Assembly (NCBI GenBank): GCA_028278325.1
Contig: JANQEO010000311.1
Location: 1 to 38,885 of the forward strand
DNA from: Candidatus Binatia bacterium
GTDB lineage: Bacteria > Desulfobacterota > Binatia > UBA1149 > JAJCZL01
Direction: 5' to 3'
Length of the DNA: 38,885 nt
The position numbers and the translations under genes are program-made. The stretch's first letter is position 1. Each line of letters opens with the position of its first letter. The notes beneath the pieces were generated by a model. That model did not search any database, was not told the DNA's origin, and worked only from the letters and a program-made list of their open reading frames with translations. Of the stretch, positions 9,098 to 16,734 are shown piece after piece.

Positions 9098-9508
9098 GCG
9101 CGCGTGAAGACGAAGGCAGCGAAGAAGAAGACAGCGAAGAAGAAGACAGCCGCCAAGAACCCGTACGCGAGGGTCTTCGCCATGTCCTTCGCGAGCGTGT
9201 ACCCGCACTACGTCGCCAAGGCGGAGAAGAAGGGCCGGACCCAAGAAGAGGTCGACGAGGTCATCGCGTGGCTCACCGGATACACGACGCGCCAGCTTCG
9301 ATCCGTCATTTCCAAGAAGGTCGACTTCGAGGGCTTCTTCGCCAACGCGCCGCGGCTCAATCCCAACGTCGGCCTGATCACGGGCGTCGTGTGTGGCGTA
9401 CGCGTCGAGGAGGTCGACGACCCCCTCATGCAGAAAATCCGCTACCTCGACAAGCTCGTCGACGAGCTCGCGCGGGGGAAGAAGATGGAGAGCATTCTCC
9501 GCTCCTGA
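9095..9508 (+). CDS. DUF2200 family protein with Lys/Ala-rich N-terminal tail
   Basis: The 137-aa protein carries the DUF2200 core from about residue 28: [51 protein letters not shown] and [24 protein letters not shown]. The family is cytoplasmic, widespread and of unknown function. Unusually, the first 22 residues are a basic tail with two KKKTA repeats, encoded by a tandem 15-bp repeat near 9118-9147. It resembles histone-H1/AlgP-like DNA-binding tails and may bring nucleic-acid binding. The start is ATG 9095. A degenerate copy of the promoter and first codons is present at 11914-11972. Confidence 0.92.
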   Translation: MARVKTKAAKKKTAKKKTAAKNPYARVFAMSFASVYPHYVAKAEKKGRTQEEVDEVIAWLTGYTTRQLRSVISKKVDFEGFFANAPRLNPNVGLITGVVCGVRVEEVDDPLMQKIRYLDKLVDELARGKKMESILRS

Positions 9509-9570
9509 GAATTCGGGGCGGGCATGAGTCCTGGTACACGCGGGGGCGGGGACCGTTTCGGCTCAGGTAG

Positions 9571-10107
9571 TCAGCCCTCGTCCTCCGGGACGCACACCGC
9601 GGTGATCGTCGCTTTTAGCCGATGGTAGTAGAACCACTTCTTTCCGCTGTCATCGATGTCAGTCGCCTTGGAGATCGTCTCGATCGTGGCTCGAACGTTC
9701 GCACCGGTGTAGTCGACGAGCTCCTTGAGGTCGCCCAGGTTGCTCAGCTCGAGACTGGTTTCGTGGCGCTCTTTGTCGGTGATGTGCTCCGCAGGCAGCC
9801 ACATGTTCCCCTCGGGGCGCGCCAGCATGAGCCAGTAGTTCCCCGGAACTGCCACCTTCTTGAAGGTCACCAGTTGCTTGACGTTCGCAGGTGGCGGCTC
9901 GCAGGGCGGAAGTGATGGCGGTTCCGGAGCGGCCACGTCGGGCTCCCCTTCGGCCTGGGAAGCGTCGGTCTCTGCCGTCTCTGCGCTTGCATCGGCGATC
10001 GGGGCCGCCTCGGGGGGCTGGCTGTCAGCGTCGCCGTTCTTCTTGCATCCTGAGGACGCGAGTGTTGCTGTCGCGAGGGCTGCGATGAGGAGTCGAGAGT
10101 CCTGCAC
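9571..10107 (-). CDS. Lipoprotein of unknown function
   Basis: The 178-aa protein uses GTG 10107, preceded on the minus strand by TACGCT with an 8-nt spacer, matching the leaderless pattern of this window. It begins VQDSRLLIAALATATLASSGC, a lipoprotein signal. An Ala/Glu/Pro/Asp-rich linker (about 25-70) follows, then a domain with VKQLVTFKKVAVPGNYWLMLA and KWFYYHRLKATITAVCVPEDEG. The open frame continues upstream to 10371, but that part is Arg-rich and placed before the signal peptide, so it is left out. No family is recognised. Confidence 0.75.
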   Translation of the reverse strand: MQDSRLLIAALATATLASSGCKKNGDADSQPPEAAPIADASAETAETDASQAEGEPDVAAPEPPSLPPCEPPPANVKQLVTFKKVAVPGNYWLMLARPEGNMWLPAEHITDKERHETSLELSNLGDLKELVDYTGANVRATIETISKATDIDDSGKKWFYYHRLKATITAVCVPEDEG

Positions 10108-10349
10108 GGTAAAGGAGCGTATTCGTGGCCACACCCGAATGCAACATGTGCCCCGATCATGACGTAGAGATCCGCGATCCCGTCCATGACGAGCTCGCGT
10201 TCCAATCGGCGTTGGTGCATGCCAACGTACTTCCATGGACGCCGCTTCTTCCCTTTTCCTTTGTGGAATCCAGCCGCGGACCCCGGGTGCCCCGACACAC
10301 AGCCATGGCGTCGAGTGCCTGCCGGTGTACGAAGATGGGAGCGCCAGTG

Positions 10350-10838
10350 CTAGAGGACGTTCTCTGGGCATTCAGCGTCCGAGCTTGTGCATGGCCCGTC
10401 GCCGTCGCTACAGCAGTTGTCGATGACCAGCGTGACCTTCCCACCTGATGGCGGTATTTCACCGTGGAGCCCCTTCACTTCGAACGACATGGTGTCATCC
10501 TCATAGTCCATGTCGACAAGCTGCACGACGGCGATCTGATTCTCGTCGTGAACCAAAACCGAGTTGGGCGGCTCCGCTGCAAAGGTGCCGTCGACACCCC
10601 AAAATGCATCCAACTCATCGGTGCTCATGGTTCCGGCATCATGATATGGGCGGTCGGTGAACCAAACCGTCTCGGGACCGACAGCCTGGAACGACAGGGT
10701 GTCTCCCTCATACTCAAATGACCCACCGGTAACGACGAAGAGATACTTGACGGGTTCGGGCTCGGCACTGGATTCGGCGTCGCAGCTGACCAGTAGGGTT
10801 GCGGCCACAACGATTGCTGCTCTCGAGAGAAGTGACAT
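10350..10838 (-). CDS. Small lipoprotein of unknown function
   Basis: The 162-aa protein starts at ATG 10838 with AAAGGAA upstream. The signal peptide MSLLSRAAIVVAATLLVSC ends in a lipobox (LVSC). The mature part contains YLFVVTGGSFEYEGDTLSF, VWFTDRPYHDAGTMSTDELDAFW and IPPSGGKVTLVIDNCC, followed by a Cys-containing tail (CCSDGDGPCTSSDAEC) that may form disulfides. This is a surface or periplasmic lipoprotein; its role cannot be told. Confidence 0.85.
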   Translation of the reverse strand: MSLLSRAAIVVAATLLVSCDAESSAEPEPVKYLFVVTGGSFEYEGDTLSFQAVGPETVWFTDRPYHDAGTMSTDELDAFWGVDGTFAAEPPNSVLVHDENQIAVVQLVDMDYEDDTMSFEVKGLHGEIPPSGGKVTLVIDNCCSDGDGPCTSSDAECPENVL

Positions 10839-10952
10839 CGGCTCATTCCTTTTCTTGGTTAGAACACAGGATGGTCGTTGCCGCTAGCTCGCCGCGGTGC
10901 CGAATCGTTTGGCTGCGGGCGCGGCGTTTTTGCCGATTCCCGACCCGCCCGA

Positions 10953-11068
10953 TTCCCGACCCGGGTTAGTTCACCCCGGACCGATCGGAGCCACCGGCGA
11001 ACGCCCATCAGAACCCTGGTCGACCGCGGCCGGGGTTCGTTGCACGGAAAACTAACCAGGGTCGGGAA
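10953..11068. repeat. 116-bp element with 18-bp terminal inverted repeats
   Basis: TTCCCGACCCGGGTTAGT (10953-10970) and ACTAACCAGGGTCGGGAA (11051-11068) are inverted repeats matching at 17 of 18 positions, with 80 bp between them. Inside, ACCCCGG (about 10973) can pair with CCGGGGT (about 11030). The left arm overlaps a 13-bp direct repeat GATTCCCGACCCG (10935-10947 and 10951-10963). It sits in a 270-bp gene-free stretch between the start of a lipoprotein gene and the end of an AraC gene. It could be a MITE-like remnant or a structured RNA; no transposase is visible. Confidence 0.55.
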
Positions 11069-11108
11069 GTCAGAGCAGGGGTGCTGAAGGTACAGCGGCC
11101 ATGCCCCC

Positions 11109-11792
11109 TCAGAGGATGCTCGTCGAGCGCGTCATCGACTGGCTCGCCCACTGGCGAGGGGGCAGGCCGTACTTGCGGCTGAACTCGCGGCTGAACTGGG
11201 ACGCGCTGCCGTAGCCGACTTCTTCGGCCGCTTCCGAGATGTTCATTCCGCCCGCGATGAGCGCGGCCGCGTCGTTGAGGCGGATCGCCTTGATGAACTG
11301 GACAGGGGAGAGGCTCGTCGCTGCCTTGAACTTGCGATGAAAGACCGCGCGGCTCATCCTCGCCTCGCGGGCGAGCTCGTCCACCGTCAGGGGCTCGCGC
11401 ACGTTTTCTCGGAGCAAAGCGAGTGCGCGGCCGAGGTCCCTCGAAGTTCCAAAGGTCCGTCGGATGGCGTGGCCGGCTTCGCTGCGGATGAGGGCGACAT
11501 AGAGTTCTCGCAGGCGCGCGCCGGTCAGCAGTCCGAGGGCGAGGGGGTCGTCGAGAAGTTGGAGGAGACGCACCATGGCCTCCAGGAGCGCGTCGTCCCA
11601 CATGGCGACGACCAGCCCTGGAATCGTTTCGCGGGAGCGGGGCAGGGGCTCGTGTCGTCTAAGCGCTTCGAGGGCGACGAGAGTTTCACTCAGGGCGGAC
11701 GTCTCCAGGCTCAACAGGATTCCGAGTACCGGCTTGTCGCGGCTGGCTTCGCGCACCTCGGCCTCGATGGGAAGCGGCATCGTGCAGCACAA
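11109..11792 (-). pseudogene. AraC-family regulator lacking its 5' end
   Basis: The frame encodes the second half of an AraC_N sensor domain (MPLPIEAEVREASRDKPVLGIL) and a complete AraC DNA-binding domain: LTVDELAREARMSRAVFHRKF and MNISEAAEEVGYGSASQFSREF, with the closing YGLPPRQW. Homologous-looking sequence continues in frame upstream of the only usable start (TTG 11792), reading GKTHVYGEDSLLCC, up to a stop codon at about 11874-11876. No ATG or GTG is available there. Complete AraC_N regulators are about 290-320 aa, so roughly the first 70-90 residues appear to be missing. The break point coincides with a strong hairpin (11856-11885). The gene may be dead, or made as a shortened protein from TTG. 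Confidence 0.6.
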
Positions 11793-11855
11793 GAGACTGT
11801 CCTCACCGTAGACATGGGTTTTCCCACGACTGTGGGTGCGGAGCAGCTCAAGAAG

Positions 11856-11885
11856 ACGGGCAGCTAGACCGGGCTAGCTGCCCGT
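11856..11885. terminator. Perfect 12-bp hairpin, terminator-like
   Basis: ACGGGCAGCTAG (11856-11867) and CTAGCTGCCCGT (11874-11885) form a perfect 12-bp stem with a 6-nt loop. There is no clear T-tract on either side. It lies at the broken 5' end of the AraC gene. Confidence 0.55.
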
Positions 11886-11913
11886 TCGCGGCACACCGGC
11901 GGATCTTCCCATT

Positions 11914-11972
11914 CGGGCACCGCGCGGCGAAAAGGTTTACGATCGCGCACCATGGCGCGCGTGAAGAAGAAG
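11914..11972 (+). repeat. Decayed copy of the DUF2200 promoter and start
   Basis: This stretch aligns with about 9058-9117 at roughly 85% identity. It includes CGGGCACCGCG, TACGAT at 11938-11943 with the 8-nt spacer, and ATGGCGCGCGTGAAG starting at 11952. Similarity ends some 20 bp after the ATG, just before the stop of the convergent anti-sigma-like gene. The frame stays open for about 58 codons but encodes no DUF2200 residues. It looks like the scar of a duplicated or deleted DUF2200 copy. Confidence 0.6.
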
Positions 11973-11998
11973 GCCCAAAGGGAAGGGGCAAGCGAAGG

Positions 11999-12556
11999 TC
12001 AGCCGTCGTGTGGCCGAGCCCGGGCGGAGAACTTGTACTCGTTGAGCGTGCGTGTCTTGCCGCCCGAGGTGACGTTGACGCGCACGATCACCCCCTCGCA
12101 CAGCGCGACCTCGCGGTGGCAAACGACGTAGACCTTCCCGGCGGTCCGGTCCACAGGCGCGTCCTGAAGGAAATACGACAGCTCGGCAGATCGCGGGTCG
12201 TCGAGCATCACGTCGATTCGTCCTTCGGTCGCCGGCGGGAATGACAGCCCGGCGGCGACGAACTGCGCGTCGTCGGGCACGATGTGCACCGTGGCGCCGT
12301 CGTCGTCAGGCTCCACGACGCTGAGGCGATGGTCTCGGCGAAACGCATCGAGCTGGCGCGGGGTCATACACGCCTCCACGCGCCCATAGAGCCGCGCAAA
12401 GTATCGAGCGGTATCGACGATGGCTAGCACGCCGGCCGTCACCTCCCCGGCTGCCTCGTCGTCGAACAGCGCCTCCTCGAACGCGAGCTCCTCGTCTGAA
12501 GCGAGATCGCCCGACAGGTAGTCGAGCACGAGGCCGGGGTCGATGGATCCGATCAT
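11999..12556 (-). CDS. Putative anti-sigma factor / ECF partner protein
   Basis: The 185-aa protein starts at ATG 12556, overlapping the ECF sigma stop by 4 bp (ATGA), so the two are cotranslated. The N-terminus (IDPGLVLDYLSGDLASDEELAFEEALFDDE) resembles the sigma-binding helical part of anti-sigma factors of the zf-HC2/ASD group. The zinc-binding HxxxCxxC motif is absent and no membrane segment is visible. The C-terminal part is a beta-rich domain (HIVPDDAQFVAAGLSFPPA, GKVYVVCHREVALCEGVIV). It is probably a soluble regulator of the sigma factor, inferred mainly from operon position. Confidence 0.75.
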   Translation of the reverse strand: MIGSIDPGLVLDYLSGDLASDEELAFEEALFDDEAAGEVTAGVLAIVDTARYFARLYGRVEACMTPRQLDAFRRDHRLSVVEPDDDGATVHIVPDDAQFVAAGLSFPPATEGRIDVMLDDPRSAELSYFLQDAPVDRTAGKVYVVCHREVALCEGVIVRVNVTSGGKTRTLNEYKFSARARPHDG

Positions 12557-13077
12557 GTCGCCCCTCCCTCGACGCAGCGACGGACCAGGTCGATGGCCCG
12601 ATGGCGAGCCACCCGGACGCTCCCGGGCGTCATCTCGAGCGCCTCGGCAATCTCGGCTGTGTCACGGTCCTCCGCGAAGGTCATCAACATCAGGGTGCGA
12701 GCTTTCTGCGTGAGGCGGCCCATGCACGACAGGACTTTGTACATGTCGAACAGCTCGGGGATGATCCGGGGGTTCGCGGTCGGTGGCAGGCGCGACTGCA
12801 CGAGCCTTCTTCGGCGCTCGTCGGTGCGAAATCCATCGTTGATCATGTTGCGCGCCACACCGAGGGCGAAGCGGCGTACGTGCCGAGGCTCTCGCACGCG
12901 GTCCGTCGCAACCGCCTCCAGCACCACCACGAGCACTTCCTGAGCCAGATCCTCAGCGGCGTCCACGTCGGGCAGGCGGCGCCGCGCGTACAGCCGCAGC
13001 CGCGGCAGGAGCGACCTGCAAAGAGCGGCGGTCTCGCTGTTTTCAGGCCGCTGGGGCACCGATCCGTCGCTGACCAC
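12553..13077 (-). CDS. ECF-type RNA polymerase sigma factor
   Basis: The 174-aa protein starts at GTG 13077, preceded by TTGGAAT; GTG 13125 is an alternative that adds 16 residues. Region 2 is visible as CRSLLPRLRLYARRRLPDVDAAEDLAQEVLVVVLEAV and FALGVARNMINDGFR. Region 4 is visible as LTQKARTLMLMTFAEDRDTAEIAEALEMTPGSVRVARHRAIDLVRR. It directs RNA polymerase to a specific regulon and is coupled to the downstream anti-sigma-like gene. The divergent RidA-like gene starts 65 bp away and could share its promoter region. Confidence 0.92.
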   Translation of the reverse strand: MVSDGSVPQRPENSETAALCRSLLPRLRLYARRRLPDVDAAEDLAQEVLVVVLEAVATDRVREPRHVRRFALGVARNMINDGFRTDERRRRLVQSRLPPTANPRIIPELFDMYKVLSCMGRLTQKARTLMLMTFAEDRDTAEIAEALEMTPGSVRVARHRAIDLVRRCVEGGAT

Positions 13078-13142
13078 GATTCCAATGTAACACCTCGGCG
13101 TCCCAAACCACGTGTTCGTACACACCCTTTGGAGACCGAGTC

Positions 13143-13556
13143 ATGGCCGAACACACCGCCATCGAGAACCAACGAGCACCCGACTTAGGTCACGTGTTCC
13201 CCTGGGGCCTTCAGGTCAACGGAGTCCGTGACCTTCTTTTCGTCACCGGCCACGGCGCGGTCGGCCCCGACTGGGTTACGCGTCATCCGGACGACGTCGT
13301 CGCCCAGACGAAGGACATCCTCGAGCAGATGGATGGCGTCATCGAGCGCGCGGGATGGTCCCTCGAGCAGGTCGTCCGCACCGAGATGACGCTCGTGGAT
13401 TCGGTGACGGACGAACAATTCCGCGCGGTCATGGACGTGATCGCCACCCACTACGCCGGCCTGAAGGTCAAGCCGTCGGCTGGAACGCTTCGCTACACCA
13501 ATCGCCTGGCCGTCCCAGGGATGAAGGTGGAGCTGGAGTGGTTGCTCGCGAGGTAG
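13143..13556 (+). CDS. RidA/YjgF/UK114-family protein
   Basis: The 137-aa protein starts at ATG 13143 behind GGAG. It has the RidA fold signature: LLFVTGHGAVGPD at the N-terminus, DVVAQTKDILEQMDGVIERAGWSLEQVVRTEMTLVD in the middle, and VPGMKVELEWL at the end. Canonical RidA enzymes hydrolyse reactive enamines/imines using an Arg in the PARS-like segment. Here the corresponding segment reads KPSAGTLRYTNRLAVPG and that Arg seems absent, so this is probably a non-RidA subgroup with unknown substrate. The gene is divergent from the ECF sigma gene and 4 bp upstream of a membrane-protein gene. Confidence 0.9.
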   Translation: MAEHTAIENQRAPDLGHVFPWGLQVNGVRDLLFVTGHGAVGPDWVTRHPDDVVAQTKDILEQMDGVIERAGWSLEQVVRTEMTLVDSVTDEQFRAVMDVIATHYAGLKVKPSAGTLRYTNRLAVPGMKVELEWLLAR

Positions 13557-13560
13557 CGTG

Positions 13561-14064
13561 ATGGAGGCCCTTCCCCAATTCCAATGGGGCTCCAAGCTGG
13601 GCATCAGCGTTGCCCTGTTCCTGGCCTGCGGGGGCTTCTTTGTCTTCATCAGCTGTCTCGGCGCGCTCGTACCTTTTAATCGGCTTCCCGACCCCGATCG
13701 CATCTTCCTCATGTCGGACCGAGTCGACGTTCTGTATTACGGTAAGCCCCCTCGCGAGCTCATGGCCCAGGAGCCGGCCCTGCGCACGCTTCGAGACCAA
13801 TCGATCCTCGCCCTCGCCGGTTTCATGTGCGCCATTGGCGTCCTGACCATCGGACTGGCGTGGTTTGGCCTGAAGTCCGGTCAGCCGTGGGCACTGTGGA
13901 CCCTCGCCGTAGCTGGAACAGTGGTCGTGCCGTTTTGGATCCTCCTGTTCGTGCCCTACTTGCGGATCGGGGCACCCATCTGGCTGGGCCATCCTCCGTT
14001 CATGAGCGTCCCGCTCCTGTTGTTGGTGCCTGCCGTGATCCTGGGCTACTTGGGCACGCAGTAG
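13561..14064 (+). CDS. Four-TM membrane protein of unknown function
   Basis: The 167-aa protein has four hydrophobic segments: about 13-38 (ISVALFLACGGFFVFISCLGALV), 82-103 (LALAGFMCAIGVLTIGLAWFGL), 110-133 (LWTLAVAGTVVVPFWILLFVPYL) and 144-165. A soluble loop with PDPDRIFLMSDRVDVLYYGKPPRELM separates the first two. The start is ATG 13561 (GTG 13558 is also in frame), 4 nt after the RidA-like stop, suggesting cotranscription. No family is recognised. An attachment-site-like repeat lies 22 bp past the stop. Confidence 0.8.
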   Translation: MEALPQFQWGSKLGISVALFLACGGFFVFISCLGALVPFNRLPDPDRIFLMSDRVDVLYYGKPPRELMAQEPALRTLRDQSILALAGFMCAIGVLTIGLAWFGLKSGQPWALWTLAVAGTVVVPFWILLFVPYLRIGAPIWLGHPPFMSVPLLLLVPAVILGYLGTQ

Positions 14065-14085
14065 GCGGTCACCAACCCACAGCAC

Positions 14086-14104
14086 GGAGGCGCCGGGAGT
14101 CGAA
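14086..14104 (-). repeat. tRNA/tmRNA 3'-end fragment, copy 1
   Basis: On the minus strand this reads TTCGACTCCCGGCGCCTCC, the same 19 bp as in copies 3 and 4. It fits a tRNA-type 3' half (7-nt T-loop, 5-nt T-stem strand, 7-nt acceptor strand). The following bases are GTG instead of the AC found in the other copies. It sits between two convergent gene ends. Confidence 0.55.
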
Positions 14105-14107
14105 TGG

Positions 14108-15505
14108 TCAATCGGGCCGTCGGCGGCGCATGCCGAGCGGGAGCAACACGGTTGCGATCCCGAGGACCCCCGGTGGTCGGCTCGTTGTGCAGCCGCAGCC
14201 GGAGCCCGAGTCTTGATCTTCCGCGCCCGCACCCGTGGTCGTACCAGCCGATCCCGTTGCGCTCGAGGCCCCGGTCGCGCCTCCACTGCCCCCGGTCGTG
14301 GTCTCGTCGGTGGTTGCGTCGTCGGTGGCCCCGCTCGATCCGTCGTCGCCCTCGGTGTCCGACGTACCCGTCCCTGTCCCGGTGCCCGACGTGCCCGTCC
14401 CTGTCCCGGTGCCCGACGTGCCCGTCCATGTCCCGGTGCCGTCGTCCGGGGTCTTCATCAAGCCGTTGTCGATGAACAACGGATCGCACGCTGCGGGATC
14501 GGACGCCGGGTCGGCCGCCGACCGTGGGACATCAGGGTGACAGTCGATCCAGTTGGTGCGCAGCTCCTCCCACAGTGACTTGGCTTCATCTCCCTCGCGG
14601 ATCGCGAAGCAGCTCGGCAAGTGGTCGGTGTACGAGGTGGGCACGGGACCGTCGCCCAGCCAAAGAAAGTAGTTGTTCTCGCAGTGGTCCAGCTTGTCGA
14701 GAACACTCGTGAGGCGGCCGTCTCCCGCGAACGAATCCACCTCGGCCGCGAACACGGAGTGGACGATCTCCATTCGGGGTGCATAGGACGTCCCCTTGAA
14801 CAGCGTCCCGTGGGAGCTCACCAGGCCGCCATTTCCATCGAATGGGTAGGGCTGCAGCCGTTGGATGAAGTGGTCGAGAACCATGCGGTGATCGTCGACG
14901 TCGCTCGGGCCACCGCTCCCGCCGGGATCGAGGCTCAGTCCCTGGAATCCCCCATCGAATAGGGAGTCCTCGATTCGGCCCGACCGCACTTGATCGTTTT
15001 CGATGCCGTCGTCACGGAAGTTGCTGACCCACACGGACTTGATCGTGAAATCGACGGAGTCGACCGAGAAGCGGATGGCATCCCAGGCCCCCTCGACTCG
15101 AAGGTTCTCGACGCGGGCGTTGCTTGACTCACGCACCATGAAGGCTGCCGAGTTGCAGTACGTCGGGGCCCACGCGCTGGCCTGAGGAATTTCGCTGATG
15201 ATTCGGCCCCCCTGGAACGCGACGCCGTCGCTCCCTTCGATCAGGATGGGATAGCGGTTGAGCATGTTGGGTCCGATCTCGCAGTCCATCCCCGGCGTCG
15301 GATCGTCGTTGGCCGAGTTCTGCACGATCCAAGTGGCTGCGTACGCGTCGACCGTGTCCCCTGCGAGCTCGCCGGAGGCGGGTCGGTACTGCTGGTAGCC
15401 GTAGTCGCCCGTGAGCACGATGGTTTCCGCCCGAGCATCCGACGCGACGAAGGACAACGCGCTCGCGAGACCCAGCCCCGTGAGCCATGTTGATTTCGAG
15501 AACAT
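14108..15505 (-). CDS. Secreted beta-helix protein with MYXO-CTERM-like sorting tail
   Basis: The 465-aa protein starts at ATG 15505 behind GGTGAAGC. A cleavable signal peptide (MFSKSTWLTGLGLASALSFVASDARA) is followed by a beta-helix domain: PILIEGSDGVAFQGGRII, ARVENLRVEGAWDAIRFS, WVSNFRDDGIENDQV and RIEDSLFDGGFQGLSLDP. A Gly/Thr/Ser linker follows, including a 27-bp DNA repeat in three copies (14361-14441). The end is SGCGCTTSRPPGVLGIATVLLPLGMRRRRPD, which has the Cys pair, hydrophobic stretch and Arg cluster of MYXO-CTERM tails. The protein is therefore expected to be exported and sorted to the cell surface. Its ligand is unknown. Confidence 0.87.
   Translation of the reverse strand: MFSKSTWLTGLGLASALSFVASDARAETIVLTGDYGYQQYRPASGELAGDTVDAYAATWIVQNSANDDPTPGMDCEIGPNMLNRYPILIEGSDGVAFQGGRIISEIPQASAWAPTYCNSAAFMVRESSNARVENLRVEGAWDAIRFSVDSVDFTIKSVWVSNFRDDGIENDQVRSGRIEDSLFDGGFQGLSLDPGGSGGPSDVDDHRMVLDHFIQRLQPYPFDGNGGLVSSHGTLFKGTSYAPRMEIVHSVFAAEVDSFAGDGRLTSVLDKLDHCENNYFLWLGDGPVPTSYTDHLPSCFAIREGDEAKSLWEELRTNWIDCHPDVPRSAADPASDPAACDPLFIDNGLMKTPDDGTGTWTGTSGTGTGTGTSGTGTGTGTSDTEGDDGSSGATDDATTDETTTGGSGGATGASSATGSAGTTTGAGAEDQDSGSGCGCTTSRPPGVLGIATVLLPLGMRRRRPD
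14361..14441. repeat. 27-bp tandem repeat, three copies
   Basis: The unit begins GACGTACCCGTCC at 14361 and recurs at 14388 and 14415 with single-base changes. It encodes the Gly/Thr/Ser linker of the overlying MYXO-CTERM protein and is length-variable in principle. Confidence 0.85.
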
Positions 15506-15727
15506 TCGCTTCACCCCCGTGAAGCCGGAAGCTTCCCGTATCGCGTTCCCCCTCCGGCAGGATCCGCAGTACCGAGTGTGCGGTCGCAACGCAAGACCCA
15601 CGTGTGAGTGTCGTTTCTGCGATCGACGACCTGCGCAAACGGTATCGGGAGCGACGTTCTTTGCTGTGAACCCGTCGCCCCGAAGCCCGACTAATGTTTC
15701 CGGCGGGAGTGCGGCGACCGAGGCCCC

Positions 15728-16525
15728 CTACTGCGCTTCCCCGAACTCCATGCTCCAATACCCGCTCCCGTCGGTTCCACAGGCCATGTGGGTCAGTGAG
15801 TCCCAGTAGCCTTCACCCAAGATGACGGCGCGGTGGCCAGGGCTCCCCATCCACCCATCCACCACCTCCTCGCCACCGGATACGCCGGCGGCCGAGTTTT
15901 CGACCACGGACGAGAACTTGCCGTCCTTGAGACCCAGGAACTCGGCCCGCTCCTGGTAGAGGTGGTCGTCCGTGGTCGAGCTTCCGTGGCCGAAGTAGTT
16001 CTGTTGGGCCTGGTCGGCGGAGTGGGAGCGACCCAGGTCGGCGAGGTCACCGTCCCAAATGAACGGACCCAGGCCCACGTTGGCTCGCTCTGCATTGGCC
16101 GCGTTGAAGCACTTCACCTCTTCCGGATCGCCGCAGGGGTTTCGCGCAATCTCGGGCGCGCTGGCCAATCCGAGGGCCAGGTTTCCGGGCACGGTGGTTC
16201 CGGTCAAGACCAGCGGAAGCGCGCTCTCGAGACCACCGGCCGGACAGTCTCCGGCGCCGCCCGTGGATCCGGAGCTTCCGCCGCCGTCGGTGGCCCCCGT
16301 GCCGGTGCCGTCTGTGCCGCCGTCGGAGCCGGTGTCTCCCCCACCAGTGTCATCTCCCCCACCAGTGTCATCTCCACCACCGCCGTCATCTCCATCACCA
16401 CCGTCATCCCCACCGGTAGTTTCGCCTCCGCCACCGTCGCCGGCGCCACCACGTCCATCTTCGGAATCCTGAGCGCAGGAGGGCAGGAGAAACGCAATGG
16501 CCAGGGCAAGCTTGGGGCATTTCAC
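15728..16525 (-). CDS. Lipoprotein with CAP (SCP/PR-1-like) domain
   Basis: The 265-aa protein starts at ATG 16525. Signal peptide MKCPKLALAIAFLLPSC has a lipobox, followed by about 75 residues of Gly/Asp/Thr linker encoded partly by short tandem repeats (about 16330-16390). The C-terminal 130 residues form a CAP domain: VKCFNAANAERANVGLGPFIWDGDLADLGRSHSADQAQQNYFGHGS, then ENSAAGVSGGEEVVDGWMGSPGHRAVIL and GYWSMEFGE. The His/Glu set of the CAP cavity is present (HS, FGH, EN, GHR). Bacterial CAP proteins are extracellular, and their activities are mostly unknown. Upstream on the minus strand TAGACT lies 11 nt before the start. Confidence 0.92.
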   Translation of the reverse strand: MKCPKLALAIAFLLPSCAQDSEDGRGGAGDGGGGETTGGDDGGDGDDGGGGDDTGGGDDTGGGDTGSDGGTDGTGTGATDGGGSSGSTGGAGDCPAGGLESALPLVLTGTTVPGNLALGLASAPEIARNPCGDPEEVKCFNAANAERANVGLGPFIWDGDLADLGRSHSADQAQQNYFGHGSSTTDDHLYQERAEFLGLKDGKFSSVVENSAAGVSGGEEVVDGWMGSPGHRAVILGEGYWDSLTHMACGTDGSGYWSMEFGEAQ

Positions 16526-16734
16526 CGCGCCAGTCTATCCAGGCCCACTGGCACCTACAACCAAGGACGGCCAGCAAGAATATATACAACGGAGTTCGGG
16601 AGCGCTCGGATGCAGTACACGTCGTACGTCGGCGTTTCCTCCCACGACACGAGATTGTCCCCGGCGTTGGGACCGTCGCCCACTCGGGCAGCATCGCGTG
16701 TGGCCGCCCGAAGTTCGGTCTAGGTTCGTGATCG

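Noticed and set aside
10108..10371. N-terminal extension of the lipoprotein at 9571-10107
   Set aside because: It would place 88 Arg-rich residues before a clear lipoprotein signal peptide. The GTG at 10107 has a leaderless-type -10.
16330..16390. CRISPR-like short repeats
   Set aside because: The 15-18 bp repeats are in frame and encode the Gly/Asp/Thr linker of the CAP-domain lipoprotein; there are no unique spacers.
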